Assembly: GCF_049514155.1 (NCBI RefSeq)
Contig: NZ_JBEKVH010000008.1
Span: 1-48,322 of the forward strand
Source of the DNA: Roseiarcus sp049514155
GTDB lineage: Bacteria > Pseudomonadota > Alphaproteobacteria > Rhizobiales > Beijerinckiaceae
Direction: 5' to 3'
Length of the DNA: 48,322 nucleotides
Numbering within the stretch: position 1 is the stretch's first letter; each line of letters begins with the position of its first letter. Below, piece after piece: positions 23,434 through 31,878 of the stretch. A program made the translations under genes and the position numbers. The notes under the pieces are model-generated. The model had not been told where the DNA came from. It made no database searches and saw nothing but the letters and a program-made list of their open reading frames with translations.

Positions 23434-26097
23434 TCAGCTCCGCGCCGGATTGGGGGCTTCCGAGTCGATCTCGTAGCGGGCGATCGCCTCGGTTACGCGG
23501 CGAGTGGGCAGAAGCTGATCGTCGGCGAGCGCCTTCAGCGCCGCGAGGGCGACGTGGCGCCGGTCGACTTCGAAGAACGAGCGCAGCCGGCGGCGATAGT
23601 CGGAACGCCCGAAGCCGTCGGTGCCCAGAGCCTTGTAACGGGCGGGAACGAACTGCCTGACACCGTCGGCGATCGCCTTCACGTAGTCGGTGGCGGCGAC
23701 GACCGGGCCCGTCCCCTTGCCGAGCGCCTGCTCGACATAGGACAGGCGGCGCGGCTGATCGGGATGCAGCATCGACCAACGGTCGGCGTCGAGGCCGTCG
23801 CGGCGCAACTCGGTGAAGCTGGTGACGCTCCAGATCTCGCTCGAGACGCCGAAATCCTGGGCCAGCATCGCCGCAGCGGCTTCGACTTCGCGCAGGATCG
23901 CGCCTGAGCCGAGCAGGCGCACGCTCGGGCCGCCTTTCGTCGCTTCGACGGTCCTCAGCCTGTACATGCCGCGCAGGATGCCCTCTTCGGCGCCTTCCGG
24001 GATGCCGGGGTGCGGGTAATTCTCGTTGAGGGTGGTGATGTAATAGTAGACGTCCTGGTTCTCGGCGTACATGCGCTTGAGGCCGGCTTGGATGATGACC
24101 GCCAGCTCGTAGGCGTAGGTCGGATCGTAGCCGACGCAATTGGGGATGGTCGAAGCGATGAGATGGCTGTGGCCGTCCTCATGCTGCAGGCCCTCGCCGT
24201 TGAGGGTCGTGCGACCCGACGTGCCGCCGATGAGGAAGCCGCGAGCGCGCATGTCGCCCGCCGCCCAGGCGAGATCGCCGACCCGCTGGAACCCGAACAT
24301 CGAGTAGTAGATGTAGAACGGGATCATCGGCGTGTTCGACGTCGAATAGGACGTCGCCGCGGCGATGAAAGAGGCCATCGCGCCGGGCTCGTTGATGCCC
24401 TCCTGGAGGATCTGCCCTTTGCTGTCCTCGCGGTAGTACATCAGCTGGTCGGCGTCCTGCGGCCGGTAGAGCTGGCCGACCTGGCTGAAGATGCCGATCT
24501 GGCGGAACAGGCCCTCCATGCCGAAGGTGCGGCTCTCGTCGGGGACGATCGGGACGATGCGCTGGCCGATCGCCTTGTCGCGCAGCAGCGTCGTCAGGAT
24601 GCGCACGAACGCCATGGTGGTGGAAATCTCGCGGCCTTCGGCGGTCGGCTTCAGCAGCGCGTCGAAGGCGGAGAGCGGCGGGATCTCGAGCGGCGCGGAC
24701 GAGCGCCGGCGCGACGGCAGCGGCCCGCCGAGCTCGGCCCGGCGCGCGCGCAGATATTTCATCTCCTTGCTGTCTTCAGGCAGGCGGAGGAACGGAACTT
24801 TGGCGAGGTCGGCGTCGGAAACGGGAATGTCGAAGCGGTCGCGGAACGCCTTCAGCGCTTCGTCGCCGATCTTCTTGGCCTGGTGGGCGATCATCTGGCC
24901 TTCGCCCGCCGTGCCCATGCCGTAGCCCTTGACGGTCTTGGCGAGGATGACGGTCGGCTGGCCCTTATGGTCGACCGCGGCCTTGTAAGCGGCGTAGACC
25001 TTGATCGGATCGTGGCCTCCGCGCGTCAGCGACCAGATCTTGTCGTCGCTCCACTCGGCGACCATCGCCGCCGTCTCGGGATAGCGGCCAAAGAAATTCT
25101 TGCGGATATAGGCGCCATTCTTGGACTTGAAGTCCTGGTATTCGCCGTCGACGCATTCTTCCATCAATTGGCGCAGCTTGCCGGAATGGTCCGCCTCCAG
25201 CAGTTCGTCCCAACCGGAGCCCCACAGGCACTTGATGACGTTCCAGCCCGAGCCGCGGAAGCCAGCTTCGAGCTCCTGAACGATCTTGCCGTTGCCGCGC
25301 ACCGGCCCGTCGAGGCGCTGCAGGTTGCAGTTGACGACGAAGATGAGATTGTCGAGCTTTTCGCGGCCGGCGAGCGAGATCGCGCCAAGCGACTCCGGCT
25401 CGTCCATCTCGCCGTCGCCGCAGAAGACCCAGACCTTGCGCCCGGTGGTGTCGGCGAGGCCGCGGCCGTGCAGATAGCGCAGGAAGCGCGCCTGGTAGAT
25501 CCCCATCAGCGGCCCGAGGCCCATCGAGACGGTCGGGAACTGCCAGAATTCCGGCATCAGCCACGGGTGCGGATAGGAAGACAGGCCGTGGCCGCCGACT
25601 TCCTGGCGGAAATGGACGAGCTGATCCTCGCTGAGGCGGCCTTCGAGAAAGGCGCGCGCGTAGATGCCGGGCGAACTGTGGCCCTGAAAATAGACCAGGT
25701 CGCCGCCGTGGTTGTCGTCGGCGGCGCGCCAGAAATGCATGAAGCCGGTGTCGTAAAGGGTCGCCGCCGACTGGAAGCTGGCGATGTGGCCGCCGAGCTC
25801 GGAGGATTCCTTGTTGGCGCGCAGCACGATCGCCGCCGCGTTCCAGCGGATGTAGCGGCGGATGATCTGCTCGAGTTTGCGATCGCCGGGATGCGGCGGC
25901 TGGTCCTCGAGGCGGATCGTGTTGACGTAGGCGGTGTTGGCGGCGAACGGGAGCTGCGCGCCCTTGCGCCGCGCCGACGTCACCACGGCGTCAAGCAGCT
26001 CGTCGACGCGATTGAGGCCTTCAAAAGCCTCGACCGAATCCAACGCATCGAGCCACTCGCCGGTTTCGGCGGCGTCGCCCCTCAGGTCGTCGTTCAT
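23434..26097 (-). CDS. aceE: Pyruvate dehydrogenase E1, homodimeric type
   Basis: Decarboxylates pyruvate with thiamine diphosphate and loads the acetyl group on E2 lipoate. The single-chain 887-residue length is that of E. coli AceE. The thiamine diphosphate motif is GDGEMDEPES (227-236) through NCNLQRLDGPVRGN (256-269); HIASFQSAATLYDTGFMHFW and QGHSSPGIYARAFLEGRL are strongly conserved in the family. The C-terminal part has YYYITTLNENYPHPGIPEGA and TDGFGRSD. The ATG has AGGGAGG just upstream. First gene of the PDH operon; the 204 bases before it, shared with the divergent 5-hydroxyisourate hydrolase gene, are the likely promoter region. No pdhR-like regulator is next to it. Confidence 0.97.
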   Translation of the reverse strand: MNDDLRGDAAETGEWLDALDSVEAFEGLNRVDELLDAVVTSARRKGAQLPFAANTAYVNTIRLEDQPPHPGDRKLEQIIRRYIRWNAAAIVLRANKESSELGGHIASFQSAATLYDTGFMHFWRAADDNHGGDLVYFQGHSSPGIYARAFLEGRLSEDQLVHFRQEVGGHGLSSYPHPWLMPEFWQFPTVSMGLGPLMGIYQARFLRYLHGRGLADTTGRKVWVFCGDGEMDEPESLGAISLAGREKLDNLIFVVNCNLQRLDGPVRGNGKIVQELEAGFRGSGWNVIKCLWGSGWDELLEADHSGKLRQLMEECVDGEYQDFKSKNGAYIRKNFFGRYPETAAMVAEWSDDKIWSLTRGGHDPIKVYAAYKAAVDHKGQPTVILAKTVKGYGMGTAGEGQMIAHQAKKIGDEALKAFRDRFDIPVSDADLAKVPFLRLPEDSKEMKYLRARRAELGGPLPSRRRSSAPLEIPPLSAFDALLKPTAEGREISTTMAFVRILTTLLRDKAIGQRIVPIVPDESRTFGMEGLFRQIGIFSQVGQLYRPQDADQLMYYREDSKGQILQEGINEPGAMASFIAAATSYSTSNTPMIPFYIYYSMFGFQRVGDLAWAAGDMRARGFLIGGTSGRTTLNGEGLQHEDGHSHLIASTIPNCVGYDPTYAYELAVIIQAGLKRMYAENQDVYYYITTLNENYPHPGIPEGAEEGILRGMYRLRTVEATKGGPSVRLLGSGAILREVEAAAAMLAQDFGVSSEIWSVTSFTELRRDGLDADRWSMLHPDQPRRLSYVEQALGKGTGPVVAATDYVKAIADGVRQFVPARYKALGTDGFGRSDYRRRLRSFFEVDRRHVALAALKALADDQLLPTRRVTEAIARYEIDSEAPNPARS

Positions 26098-26301
26098 GAA
26101 GCCTCCCTGACGCCGCGATTCGGTCGGTTTCGTCGGCCCGCGGCTTTTGCCTCTCTGTCACGAGGTCTGTCGATTGGCAATTGCGACGCAGGCGATCCAC
26201 GCATGCGGAATTCGCATGGCCCAGCCGCCCCACTGACGCTTTTCTCCTACCAAAGGCGAACGGATTCGACTAGACGGACCGCTTAAGGATGAGGCAGACG
26301 C

Positions 26302-26658
26302 ATGGCGGGCCTGACGACGCACGTTCTCGACACCAGCATCGGACGCCCCGCCTCGGGCGTCGAGATCGAACTGCATCGGCTCGGCGCGGACGGCGTGCGG
26401 ACGCTGATCAAGCGGGCCAAAACCAACGCCGACGGTCGCACCGACGCGCCCCTCCTCGCCGCCGCCGAGGCGCGAGCCGGAACCTACGAACTGTCGTTCC
26501 ATGTCGGCGCCTATTTCCGCAGCCGGGGCGCGCCGACGAGCGAGCCGCCGTTCCTCGACGTCGTGCCGATCCGCTTCGCCCTCGCCGACCCGGGCGCGCA
26601 TTACCATGTTCCGCTGGCAGCGACGCCGTGGAGCTATTCCACCTACCGCGGCAGCTAG
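26302..26658 (+). CDS. uraH: 5-hydroxyisourate hydrolase (transthyretin-like)
   Basis: Hydrolyses 5-hydroxyisourate, the uricase product, to OHCU in ureide breakdown. The 118-residue protein has the family's N-terminal LTTHVLDTSIGRPA with the active-site His, the central TNADGRTD (Arg region), and the C-terminal signature YRGS as the last four residues, which distinguishes the enzyme from transthyretin. No uricase, OHCU decarboxylase or allantoinase gene is nearby, so the pathway partners must be elsewhere. The ATG at 26302 is preceded by AAGGATGAGG. Starts away from aceE; 107 bases separate it from the first MFS gene, whose operator lies in that gap. Confidence 0.93.
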   Translation: MAGLTTHVLDTSIGRPASGVEIELHRLGADGVRTLIKRAKTNADGRTDAPLLAAAEARAGTYELSFHVGAYFRSRGAPTSEPPFLDVVPIRFALADPGAHYHVPLAATPWSYSTYRGS

Positions 26659-26727
26659 GCCGGCGCCCGCTGCGGCGACGAAATTCGGAAAAATTGGCCT
26701 AGCGCAAAGCCGGCGGTAACGCTCGCC

Positions 26728-26755
26728 GCTTATTATAAGCCTGCATATCATAAGC
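26728..26755. promoter_or_regulatory. Palindromic operator in front of MFS1, same as the marR operator
   Basis: Imperfect 13-2-13 inverted repeat: left arm GCTTATTATAAGC (26728-26740) and right arm GCATATCATAAGC (26743-26755), which pair at 11 of 13 positions. It is an AT-rich island in GC-rich DNA, 10 bases before the GTG of the MFS gene. An almost identical element lies before marR at 28560-28587, and even the following bases (GAG) are shared. The TTATNATAA-like arms are typical of MarR-family sites. I infer that the MarR protein encoded at 28599 binds here. Confidence 0.8.
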
Positions 26756-26765
26756 GAGCCTTGTT

Positions 26766-28382
26766 GTGACTCTGGCGCACCACTGGGCCGGAGGCCGGGC
26801 GTCGGCGTTTCGCGCCGCCGTGCGGCATCCGGTCGTCGAATCGTTACGCGAATTGTCGGCCTCGCGCCGCGCCATCATCAGCGTGTTCGTGATGACGGCG
26901 ACGATCATGCAGGTGCTCGACACCACCGTCGCCAATGTCTCGCTGCCCTACATGCAGGGGACGCTGTCGACCACCCAGGATCAGATCAACTGGGTGCTGA
27001 CCTCGTATATCATCGCCTCGGCGATCATGACCTCGCCGGTGGGGTGGATGTCGGCGCGCTTCGGCCGCAAACGGCTCTACATCGTCTGCACCGCCGGCTT
27101 CACCGTCGCCTCGATGCTGTGCGGCGTCTCGCAAAACATCGAACAGATGGTGCTGTTCCGGCTGACCCAGGGCGCATTCGGCGCGGCGCTGGTGCCGCTC
27201 GCCCAGGCGGTGATGCTCGACGCCTACCCGACCGCCCAGCGCGCCGCGGCGATGGCGATCTGGGGCATGGGCATCATGCTCGGGCCGATCATGGGCCCGG
27301 TGCTCGGCGGCTATCTGACCGAGAACTATTCCTGGCGCTGGGTCTTCTACGTCAACGTGCCGTTCGGCCTCCTGACCGCGTTCGGGCTGTCGGTGTTCAT
27401 GCCGGAGAGCCGCCTCCGCCGCGACCAACCGTTCGCTTGGTTCGGCTTCCTGTCGCTGTCGATCGGCGTCGGCGCGCTGCAGATGATGCTCGACCGCGGC
27501 CAGGACATCGGCTGGTTCGACTCAAGCGAGATCTGGGCCGAGGCGATCCTGTCGGTCGCCGGCTTTTATTTCTTCGTCGCCGACAGCGTCACCGCCGAAC
27601 GCCCGTTCATCGAGATGCGCCTCTTCCGCGACCGCAACTTCTCGCTCGCGCTGGTGCTGATGTTCCTCAACGGCTTGGTGCTGATGTCGACGATGGCGCT
27701 GTTGACGCCGATGTTGCAGAACCTGCTCGGCTATCCGGTGCTGGCGAGCGGCTATTTGCTCGGCGCGCGCGGCATCGGCACCTTCGTGGCGATGAGCATC
27801 GTCGGCCGCCTGCTCGGCACGCGCGACGGGCGTCCATACATGCTGTTCGGCCTCGCGCTCGCCACGCTGGCGCAATGGGTGATGGCGGGCTGGAACGACA
27901 ACGTCTCCGCCAGCGAGATCGCGTTCAACGGCATGTTGCAGGGCTTCGGCCTCGGCTTCGTCTTCACCCCGCTCAACACCATCGCGTTTTCGACCCTGCC
28001 CAAGGAGCTGCGCACCGAGGCGACCGGACTGTGGACGCTGGTGCGCAACATCGGCGCCTCGATCGGCATCTCGATTCTCATCGCCAGGCTGGTCAGCCGC
28101 ACCGCCTATTTCCACAGCCAGCTCGCCGAGCACGTCACCCCGTTCAACGACGCCATGCGCCTGCCCGACGCGGCGGCGCTCGCCGACCACAGCCAGCGCG
28201 GCCTCGCCATCCTCGACGGGATCGTGACGCAGCAGGCGGCGGTGATGAGCTATTCGAACGACTTCTACGTGATGACGATCATCTCGCTGGTCGCCTTCCC
28301 GTTCGTGATGATGATGCGCCATACGAAACCAGCCGCCGCCCCGCCGAGCGAAGAGGAGGCGGCGGCTGCGCCAGCGGAGTGA
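26766..28382 (+). CDS. DHA2-family MFS drug:H+ antiporter (EmrB/QacA type), copy 1
   Basis: A 538-residue, 14-helix major facilitator exporter of the EmrB/QacA (DHA2) type. The family motif LDTTVANVSLPYMQGTL lies in helix 1, then QINWVLTSYIIASAIM and GRKRLYIVCTAGF (motif A region), and the motif C-like helix GIMLGPIMGPVLGGYLTENY. It is a close paralogue of MFS2 at 30306: long stretches are nearly identical even at DNA level, for example near 26943 and 30419. The start is uncertain: GTG 26766 follows the operator closely with only a weak ribosome site, and it adds a 25-residue N-terminus that copy 2 lacks. It has no HlyD gene of its own and may share the one downstream. Confidence 0.9.
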   Translation: MTLAHHWAGGRASAFRAAVRHPVVESLRELSASRRAIISVFVMTATIMQVLDTTVANVSLPYMQGTLSTTQDQINWVLTSYIIASAIMTSPVGWMSARFGRKRLYIVCTAGFTVASMLCGVSQNIEQMVLFRLTQGAFGAALVPLAQAVMLDAYPTAQRAAAMAIWGMGIMLGPIMGPVLGGYLTENYSWRWVFYVNVPFGLLTAFGLSVFMPESRLRRDQPFAWFGFLSLSIGVGALQMMLDRGQDIGWFDSSEIWAEAILSVAGFYFFVADSVTAERPFIEMRLFRDRNFSLALVLMFLNGLVLMSTMALLTPMLQNLLGYPVLASGYLLGARGIGTFVAMSIVGRLLGTRDGRPYMLFGLALATLAQWVMAGWNDNVSASEIAFNGMLQGFGLGFVFTPLNTIAFSTLPKELRTEATGLWTLVRNIGASIGISILIARLVSRTAYFHSQLAEHVTPFNDAMRLPDAAALADHSQRGLAILDGIVTQQAAVMSYSNDFYVMTIISLVAFPFVMMMRHTKPAAAPPSEEEAAAAPAE

Positions 28383-28559
28383 ACGCACGACCAACGGTCA
28401 AGCGACGATGGCGCGACCAGACCACGGCCAGGGGCGCCGGAAGCCCCGGTCGAGGTCCGCCACGCCGCCGGCGAATGTGTGGAAAACGCCTCAGAATAAA
28501 TCGGAATTTAAATGATTACGCAGAATCTTCAGTCGCCTCCCCTTGCAGGGGGGAAACCG

Positions 28560-28587
28560 GCTTATTATAAGTCACCATATAATAAGC
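28560..28587. promoter_or_regulatory. Palindromic operator in front of marR (autoregulation)
   Basis: Imperfect 13-2-13 inverted repeat: left arm GCTTATTATAAGT (28560-28572), right arm CCATATAATAAGC (28575-28587), pairing at 11 of 13 positions. It matches the element before MFS1 (26728-26755) at most positions. It sits 11 bases before the TTG chosen as the marR start. The 216-base gap 28383-28598 is otherwise an AT-rich stretch at about 28490-28530, then a small hairpin CCCCT-TGC-AGGGG (28539-28551); I see no gene in it. Confidence 0.8.
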
Positions 28588-28598
28588 GAGACCGAAAT

Positions 28599-29048
28599 TT
28601 GACCGCCGCCTCCCCCTCGCGCGAGTTCGCGTTCGCGCTACATGATGTTGCGCGCATGCTGCGCACCTATTCCGACCATCGCGCCCGCGAGGTGCACATG
28701 ACGCGCGCCCAATGGGCCGTGCTCAGCAAGTTGAGGCGCAGCGAGGGCCTCAAGCAGCGTGAGCTGGCCGACATGCTCGACGTCGCGCCGATCACCCTGG
28801 CGCGGCTGGTCGACAAGCTGACGGCCTCGGGCCTGGTCGAACGGCGCGAGGACGCCGCGGACCGCCGCGCCAACCGCCTCTTTCTTACGCCGGACGCGGC
28901 GCCGGCGCTCAAGCGACTCGACATCCTCAGCGAAGACGTGCTCGGCCGCGCGTTGAGCGGCCTCGACGAAGCGACAATTACGAACCTGCGGACGAGTCTC
29001 GAGCGGATCCGCTCCAATCTCAAGCACGAACTGAGCTGCGGAGGCTGA
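28599..29048 (+). CDS. MarR-family transcriptional regulator of the efflux locus
   Basis: Winged-helix repressor of 149 residues. The DNA-binding region is about 50-95 (LKQRELADMLDVAPITLARL, VDKLTASGLVERREDAADRR), with the MarR wing signature DRRANRLFLT. N- and C-terminal helices form the dimer interface. An in-frame ATG lies at 28512, but that start would place the operator inside the coding sequence and add 29 residues unlike MarR proteins. TTG 28599 gives the family length and the same operator-to-start layout as MFS1, so I prefer it; ATG 28656 is also possible. GGAGG at its 3' end serves the next gene, 4 bases on. Likely represses this operon and MFS1 and is released by a drug-like ligand, as known for EmrR/MarR proteins. 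Confidence 0.88.
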   Translation: MTAASPSREFAFALHDVARMLRTYSDHRAREVHMTRAQWAVLSKLRRSEGLKQRELADMLDVAPITLARLVDKLTASGLVERREDAADRRANRLFLTPDAAPALKRLDILSEDVLGRALSGLDEATITNLRTSLERIRSNLKHELSCGG

Positions 29049-29052
29049 CCTG

Positions 29053-30309
29053 GTGTCGCAATCGTCAATGAGTTCCCGCGACAGGCCGAACGAACCGACC
29101 CCGCTCAACCGGGCGCCGGCGACTCCCGCGCGCCCCATCGATCCGGCCCCAGCCGCGCCCGTTTCGCCGTCCGCGCCGCCGCGCGAGGAGGCGCTCACCG
29201 CCCCTGCGCCGCGCAATCGCGCGGGTTTGAGCCGCTTCATGCTGCTGGTCGTCTTGCCGGCCGTGGCGGTCGTGCTCGGGACGATGTGGTGGCTTTCGGG
29301 CGGCCGCTACATCTCGACCGACAACGCCTATGTCGGCGCGGACAAGTCGCTGATCACGCCGCAAGTCACCGGCCCGATCGTCGCCGTTCACGTGCGCGAG
29401 GGCCAGCGGGTTGAAGCCGGCGCGCCGCTGTTCGACCTCGACTCGGCGCCCTACCAGACCGCGCTGACTCTGGCGCAAGGGCGGGTGGCGGCGGCCAAGG
29501 TCGAGTTCGTCAATCTGCAGGCCTCATTCGCCAGCAACGAGGACCAGATCCGGATGGGCGAGGAGGCGGTGCAACTGCGCCAGAAGGACTACGACCGCAA
29601 GTCCAATCTGCAGAGAACCGGCGCCGGCACGGCCGCGGATGTCGACACCTCGCGCGCCTCCCTCCTTATGTACCAGCAGATTCTCGCTTTCACGCGCTAC
29701 ATGCAGCAAACGACGACGGTCAAGCTCGGCGGCGGGCCAGAGGCGACGATCGACGCTTTCCCTGACTACATTCAGGCCAAGGCTGGGCTCGACGACGCCG
29801 AGCGCAATCTGGCCCGCACCCATATTGTCGCGCCAATCTCCGGCGTGGCGACGCAAGTCGACCAGATCGAGCTTGGCCGGGTCGCGCCGGCGGGCCAGGC
29901 CGTGTTCGCCATCGTCGAAGACCGCGGCCTGTGGGTCGACGCCAATCCGAAGGAGTCGGACCTCACTTACGTTCACGCCGGCCAGCCGGCGAGCGTGACG
30001 ATCGACACCTTCCCCGGACGCGAGTTCAAGGGCCGGGTCTGCTCGATCGCGCCCGGCACCGGTTCGCAATTCTCGATCCTGCCGGCGCAGAACGCGAGCG
30101 GCAACTGGGTCAAGGTGGTGCAACGCGTGCCGTTGCGTTTCTGCTTCGACGCCGACGAGAACACCATCGGTCTGCGCGCCGGCATGAGCGCGAACGTCTC
30201 GATCGACACCGGGCGCTCGCGCTCGCTGGGCGAGCTGCTGATCTCGCCCTTCGTCTGGATCGAGTCCTGGTTCGTCTCGCCGTCGGCCGCCGAGACCGCC
30301 GCCCCATGA
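29053..30309 (+). CDS. HlyD/EmrA-family membrane fusion protein
   Basis: Periplasmic adaptor of a tripartite efflux pump, 418 residues. A Pro-rich cytoplasmic N-terminus (1-55) precedes one membrane helix (about 58-78, FMLLVVLPAVAVVLGTMWWL). The split lipoyl/barrel-sandwich motif then appears (YISTDNAYVGADKSLITPQV; PIVAVHVREGQRVEAGAPLF), with a coiled-coil hairpin around 130-230, the second half of the sandwich (RTHIVAPISGVATQVDQIEL) and a beta-barrel domain with GLRAGMSANVSIDT. The GTG at 29053 has GGAGG 8 bases upstream, which decides the start. It overlaps MFS2 by ATGA. No outer-membrane TolC-like gene is in the window. Confidence 0.93.
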   Translation: MSQSSMSSRDRPNEPTPLNRAPATPARPIDPAPAAPVSPSAPPREEALTAPAPRNRAGLSRFMLLVVLPAVAVVLGTMWWLSGGRYISTDNAYVGADKSLITPQVTGPIVAVHVREGQRVEAGAPLFDLDSAPYQTALTLAQGRVAAAKVEFVNLQASFASNEDQIRMGEEAVQLRQKDYDRKSNLQRTGAGTAADVDTSRASLLMYQQILAFTRYMQQTTTVKLGGGPEATIDAFPDYIQAKAGLDDAERNLARTHIVAPISGVATQVDQIELGRVAPAGQAVFAIVEDRGLWVDANPKESDLTYVHAGQPASVTIDTFPGREFKGRVCSIAPGTGSQFSILPAQNASGNWVKVVQRVPLRFCFDADENTIGLRAGMSANVSIDTGRSRSLGELLISPFVWIESWFVSPSAAETAAP

Positions 30310-31859
30310 ACCAGCAGACCGCCGATAACATGGCGCCGTTGACGCGCGCCATGCTGACGGTCTGCGTCATGATGGCGACCGTCATGCAGGCGCTCGACAC
30401 GACGATCGCCAATGTCGCCCTGCCCTACATGCAGGGGTCGCTGTCGACCACCCAGGATCAGATCAACTGGGTGCTGACCTCCTATATCGTCGCCGCGGCG
30501 ATCATGACCTCGCCGCTCGGCTGGCTGGCGACGCGCGTCGGCCGCAAAAAGCTGTTCATCGTCTGCACCGCCGGCTTCACCGTCGCCTCGATGCTGTGCG
30601 GGATCGCACAGAGCATCGAGGAGATGGTCGCCTTCCGCCTGTTGCAGGGCGTGTTCGGCGCTGCGCTGGTGCCGCTCAGCCAAGCGGTGATGCTCGACGC
30701 CTATCCGCCGGCCCGTCGCGGCTCGGCGATGGCGATCTGGGGCATGGGCGTGATGCTCGGGCCGATCATGGGCCCGACCCTCGGCGGCTGGCTGACCGAG
30801 TATTATTCGTGGCGCTGGGTGTTCTTCGTCAACCTGCCGTTCGGCATCCTGACCGTGCTCGGCCTCTCCGCCTTCATGAGCGAGAGCCCGGTCCGCCGCG
30901 ACGTGCCGTTCTCGTGGTTCGGCTTCCTGTCGCTGTCGCTCGGCATCGGCGCGCTGCAGATGATGCTCGACCGCGGCCAGGATCTGGGCTGGTTCGGCTC
31001 CGGCGAAGTCGTCGCCGAAGCGATCCTCTCGGTCGTCGGCTTCTATTTCTTCCTCGTCGACTCGACGACGTCGAAGCGGCCGTTCGTCGCCGTGCGCATC
31101 TTCCGCGACTGGAACTTCTCGGTCGCGCTGGTCTTCATGTTCATCATCGGCATCATCCTGCTGGCGACGATGGCGCTGGTGACGCCGTTCATCCAGAACC
31201 TGCTCGGCTACCCGGTGCTGGCGAGCGGCTATTTGCTCGGCACACGCGGCGTCGGCACGTTCTTCGCGATGATGCTGGTCGGGCGGCTGCTCGGCAAATA
31301 CGACGCGCGGATCCTGATCTTCATCGGTCTGGTCCTTTCGACCGCGTCGCTGTGGGTCATGGTCGGCTGGACCACCGACACCTCCGCCACCACGATCGCG
31401 ATCTACTCGGTCATTCAGGGCGTCGGGCTCGGCTTCGTCTTCGTGCCGCTCAACACCATCGCCTTCGCCACCCTGCCCGGCGCCCTGCGCACCGAAGGCG
31501 CGGCGCTGTGGACACTGATTCGCAACATCGGCTCGTCGGTCGGCATTTCGATCGTCATCGCCCAGCTCACCAACATGGTGACGACTTACCACAGCCAGCT
31601 GGTCGAGCACGTCACGCCGTTCAACGACGCGATGCGCCTGCCGGACGCCGTGACGATCGCGGGACAGTCGCTCGGCACGCTGGCGCGGCTCGACGGCCTC
31701 GTCACCCAGCAGGCGGCGATCATCGCCTATTCCAACGACTTCCTGCTGATGACCTTCGTCTCGCTCTCGGCATTCCCGCTGCTCGCCTTGATCCGCGCGG
31801 CCAAAAGCGCGCCCGCGCCGAGCGGCCAGGGCCATTCGGCGGCGGCGGCGATGGAGTGA
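30306..31859 (+). CDS. DHA2-family MFS drug:H+ antiporter (EmrB/QacA type), copy 2
   Basis: A 517-residue, 14-helix exporter, the EmrB-like partner of the adaptor just upstream. Signatures are LDTTIANVALPYMQGSL, QINWVLTSYIVAAAIM, GRKKLFIVCTAGFTVASMLC, GVMLGPIMGPTLGGWLTEYY and LIRNIGSSVGISIVIAQL. The ATG start overlaps the HlyD gene stop by four bases, so the ratio of adaptor to pump is set by coupling. It is the likely partner of the tripartite pump, and copy 1 the likely duplicate. The substrate is not predictable from the sequence. Confidence 0.95.
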   Translation: MNQQTADNMAPLTRAMLTVCVMMATVMQALDTTIANVALPYMQGSLSTTQDQINWVLTSYIVAAAIMTSPLGWLATRVGRKKLFIVCTAGFTVASMLCGIAQSIEEMVAFRLLQGVFGAALVPLSQAVMLDAYPPARRGSAMAIWGMGVMLGPIMGPTLGGWLTEYYSWRWVFFVNLPFGILTVLGLSAFMSESPVRRDVPFSWFGFLSLSLGIGALQMMLDRGQDLGWFGSGEVVAEAILSVVGFYFFLVDSTTSKRPFVAVRIFRDWNFSVALVFMFIIGIILLATMALVTPFIQNLLGYPVLASGYLLGTRGVGTFFAMMLVGRLLGKYDARILIFIGLVLSTASLWVMVGWTTDTSATTIAIYSVIQGVGLGFVFVPLNTIAFATLPGALRTEGAALWTLIRNIGSSVGISIVIAQLTNMVTTYHSQLVEHVTPFNDAMRLPDAVTIAGQSLGTLARLDGLVTQQAAIIAYSNDFLLMTFVSLSAFPLLALIRAAKSAPAPSGQGHSAAAAME

Positions 31860-31878
31860 GGCGAGCGCCTCCCGCGCC

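Noticed and set aside
20364..23660. Open frame of 1098 codons on the + strand antisense to lpd and aceF
   Set aside because: Composition is extremely Arg/Asp/Gly-rich with no domain motif, and the minus strand holds unmistakable E2 and E3. It is a by-product of GC-rich third positions.
24010..26286. Open frame of 758 codons on the + strand antisense to aceE
   Set aside because: Same reason: AceE on the minus strand has all its motifs, and the antisense product looks random.
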